Source of the DNA: Bacillota bacterium
Lineage (GTDB): Bacteria; Bacillota; Clostridia; Peptostreptococcales; Anaerovoracaceae
Assembly (NCBI GenBank): GCA_017941085.1
Contig: JAGAXF010000038.1
Span: forward strand, 1 to 64,000
Length of the DNA stretch: 64,000 bases
Direction: 5' to 3'
Shown: piece after piece, positions 62,764 through 64,000 of the stretch
Layout: each line of letters opens with the position of its first letter
Numbering within the stretch: position 1 is the first letter of the stretch
The notes under the pieces: generated by a model
The model's database searches: none
What the model saw: only the letters and a program-made list of their open reading frames with translations
What the model was told of the DNA's origin: nothing
Made by a program: the position numbers and the translations under genes

Positions 62764-63947
62764 TTAGTAAAAAAATGCAGCCCTTGGTTGCCAACAATTC
62801 AGTAATAAGAGCCATGTTCGAGGAAGGACAGAAGATGGCAAAGGAATTCGGTGCGGAAAATGTCTTTGATTTTTCATTGGGCAACCCCAATGTTCCGGCA
62901 CCAAAGGAAGTTAACCAGGCCATTATAGATATTGTAACCAATGTGGATCCTGTTAAAGTTCACGGCTATATGAGCAATGCAGGATTTCCTGAAACCAGAA
63001 AGGCGGTGGCGGACAATCTTAATAGACGCTTTGGCACCGGCTTTAATGAAAACAATATCATTATGACCGTTGGGGCTGGATCCGCTTTGAATGTTATTCT
63101 TAAAACCATGTTGGATCCGGGAGACGAGGTTATATGCCTTGCCCCTTACTTTGTTGAATATGGTAACTACATTAGAAACTACGACGGAGAACTGGTGGTT
63201 ATTTCCGCCAATCCGGAAGAAGGCTTCATGCCTAAGTTTGGTGAGCTGGAGGAAAAGATAACTTCCAAGACCAAGGCTTTGATTATTAACAACCCCAACA
63301 ATCCCACGGGAGTTGTGTATCCTGAGGAGGTTATAGTCAGATTGGCAGAGCTTCTTGACAAGAAGCAAAAGGAATTCGGCACAGTGATTTATTTAATCAG
63401 CGACGAGCCTTACAGAGAGCTTGCCTACAGAGGTGCACAGGTTCCCTATCTAACAAAGTATTATGCCAACACCATTGTGGGTTATTCCTACAGTAAATCC
63501 CTTTCCCTTCCCGGGGAGAGAATCGGATATATTGTTATTCCGGAGGAATCCGACGGAGCCAGAGAGTTCTTTGATGCAGCGGTAATTGCAAACAGAGTTT
63601 CCGGATCCGTAAATGCACCATCTCTAATGCAGCTGGTTATTGAGAGATGCATAGATGCAAAGTGCGAGGTGGAGTATTATGAGAGAAACGGCAGGAAACT
63701 TTATGACGAATTAACCGCCATGGGCTTTGAATGTGTGGAGCCTGAAGGGGCCTTTTATCTGTGGATGAAATCGCCGGTTTCCGACGAAAAAGAATTTACA
63801 GCAAAGGCTAAAGAGTATAATATATTAATGGTGCCCGGAAGCTCCTTTGCCGGGCCGGGATACGTAAGGATTTCCTATTGTGTATCCTATGAACAAATCG
63901 AAAGATCAATACCAAAGTTTAAGGAATTGGCAAAGAATTATTTCTAG
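62760..63947 (+). CDS. PLP-dependent aminotransferase (class I, aspartate/aromatic type)
   Basis: A 395-residue class I aminotransferase. FSLGNPNVPAPKEVNQAIID and GAGSALNVILKTML mark the N-half, NNPNNPTGVVYPEEV the substrate region, and the Schiff-base Lys is in YSYSKSLSLPGERIGY. Annotated relatives are often called aspartate aminotransferase. Translational coupling to iorB makes an aromatic amino acid, giving the 2-oxo acid for Ior, the likely substrate. The last 50 bases of the window after it hold nothing recognisable. Confidence 0.9.
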   Translation: MISKKMQPLVANNSVIRAMFEEGQKMAKEFGAENVFDFSLGNPNVPAPKEVNQAIIDIVTNVDPVKVHGYMSNAGFPETRKAVADNLNRRFGTGFNENNIIMTVGAGSALNVILKTMLDPGDEVICLAPYFVEYGNYIRNYDGELVVISANPEEGFMPKFGELEEKITSKTKALIINNPNNPTGVVYPEEVIVRLAELLDKKQKEFGTVIYLISDEPYRELAYRGAQVPYLTKYYANTIVGYSYSKSLSLPGERIGYIVIPEESDGAREFFDAAVIANRVSGSVNAPSLMQLVIERCIDAKCEVEYYERNGRKLYDELTAMGFECVEPEGAFYLWMKSPVSDEKEFTAKAKEYNILMVPGSSFAGPGYVRISYCVSYEQIERSIPKFKELAKNYF

Positions 63948-64000
63948 ATAATATTTAAATTGATAGATTATCAATGGTCAAACCGGCAACAGTTTAGTTA

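Overview
The window looks like a chromosomal segment of an anaerobic low-to-mid GC Firmicute of the class Clostridia. The evidence is the block rpsU-yqeY-phoH-ybeY-cdd-era-recO-glyS-ppdK, pyruvate phosphate dikinase and pyruvate carboxylase beside an indolepyruvate:ferredoxin oxidoreductase, Gram-positive type LCP/CpsB/CpsD glycan assembly genes, and strong Shine-Dalgarno sequences. A family-level placement (for example the Anaerovoracaceae/Family XIII group) is only a guess.

Layout. 1-420: the end of an insertion sequence, then tRNA-Leu(CAG) and tRNA-Pro(CGG). 494-5030: hicAB, sppA, a convergent acyl-CoA synthetase, and a very small locus (4634-4915) that looks like a par/Fst-type type I toxin-antitoxin system. 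5030-6758: mtaB and a HIT protein. 6766-10725: the conserved front of a surface-polysaccharide operon (LCP ligase, chain-length regulator, tyrosine kinase, PHP phosphatase). 10729-11415: a scar holding a frameshifted, truncated aminotransferase and about 340 bases without a gene. 11416-25398: the variable glycan cassette (4-aminotransferase, initiating sugar transferase, two glycosyltransferases, a full WbpA/B/E/D set for a diacetamido uronic acid, Wzy, Wzx, LicD, TagD, UDP-GlcNAc 2-epimerase). 25491-26323: a DNA-binding-like protein and a ribbon-helix-helix gene with a repeat-bearing divergent promoter. 26408-29299: membrane UDP-sugar 4,6-dehydratase and galE. 29463-35339: a lic-type operon (a cytidylyltransferase fused to a CobD/HisC-like PLP enzyme, a decayed phosphohexomutase, LicC, LicA, LicB). 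35362-36043: vapBC. 36135-45810: the housekeeping block from rpsU to ppdK, with a repeat-containing DUF4342-like protein. 45867-54: an ABC exporter, a YfcC-type carrier, a PatB/MalY lyase, an ELP3-like radical SAM protein overlapping a DUF6873-like protein; then gltX, ung, typA, pyruvate carboxylase with a lysine-rich tail, and iorA-iorB-aminotransferase at the right edge.

How it works together. The glycan genes predict a Wzx/Wzy-made, LCP-anchored wall polysaccharide. The membrane dehydratase plus the first aminotransferase could make UDP-2-acetamido-4-amino-trideoxyhexose (AATGal type), which the PglC/WcfS-like transferase would place on undecaprenyl phosphate. WbpA-B-E-D would supply UDP-GlcNAc(3NAc)A, possibly epimerised to the manno form. 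LicD with the lic operon and TagD would add phosphocholine, another phospho-amino-alcohol or glycerol phosphate. Together this predicts a zwitterionic glycan similar in principle to pneumococcal C-polysaccharide; this is inference from gene content.

The most notable signal is the par-like locus at 4634-4915: a 29-residue hydrophobic peptide gene converging on a 70-nt candidate antisense RNA, with a shared terminator and direct repeats that make the RNA complementary to the ribosome-binding region of the toxin. Other notable items are the fused cytidylyltransferase-PLP enzyme, the decayed phosphomutase, the cassette scar, the lysine-rich repeat tail on pyruvate carboxylase and a tandem copy of the 3' end of patB.
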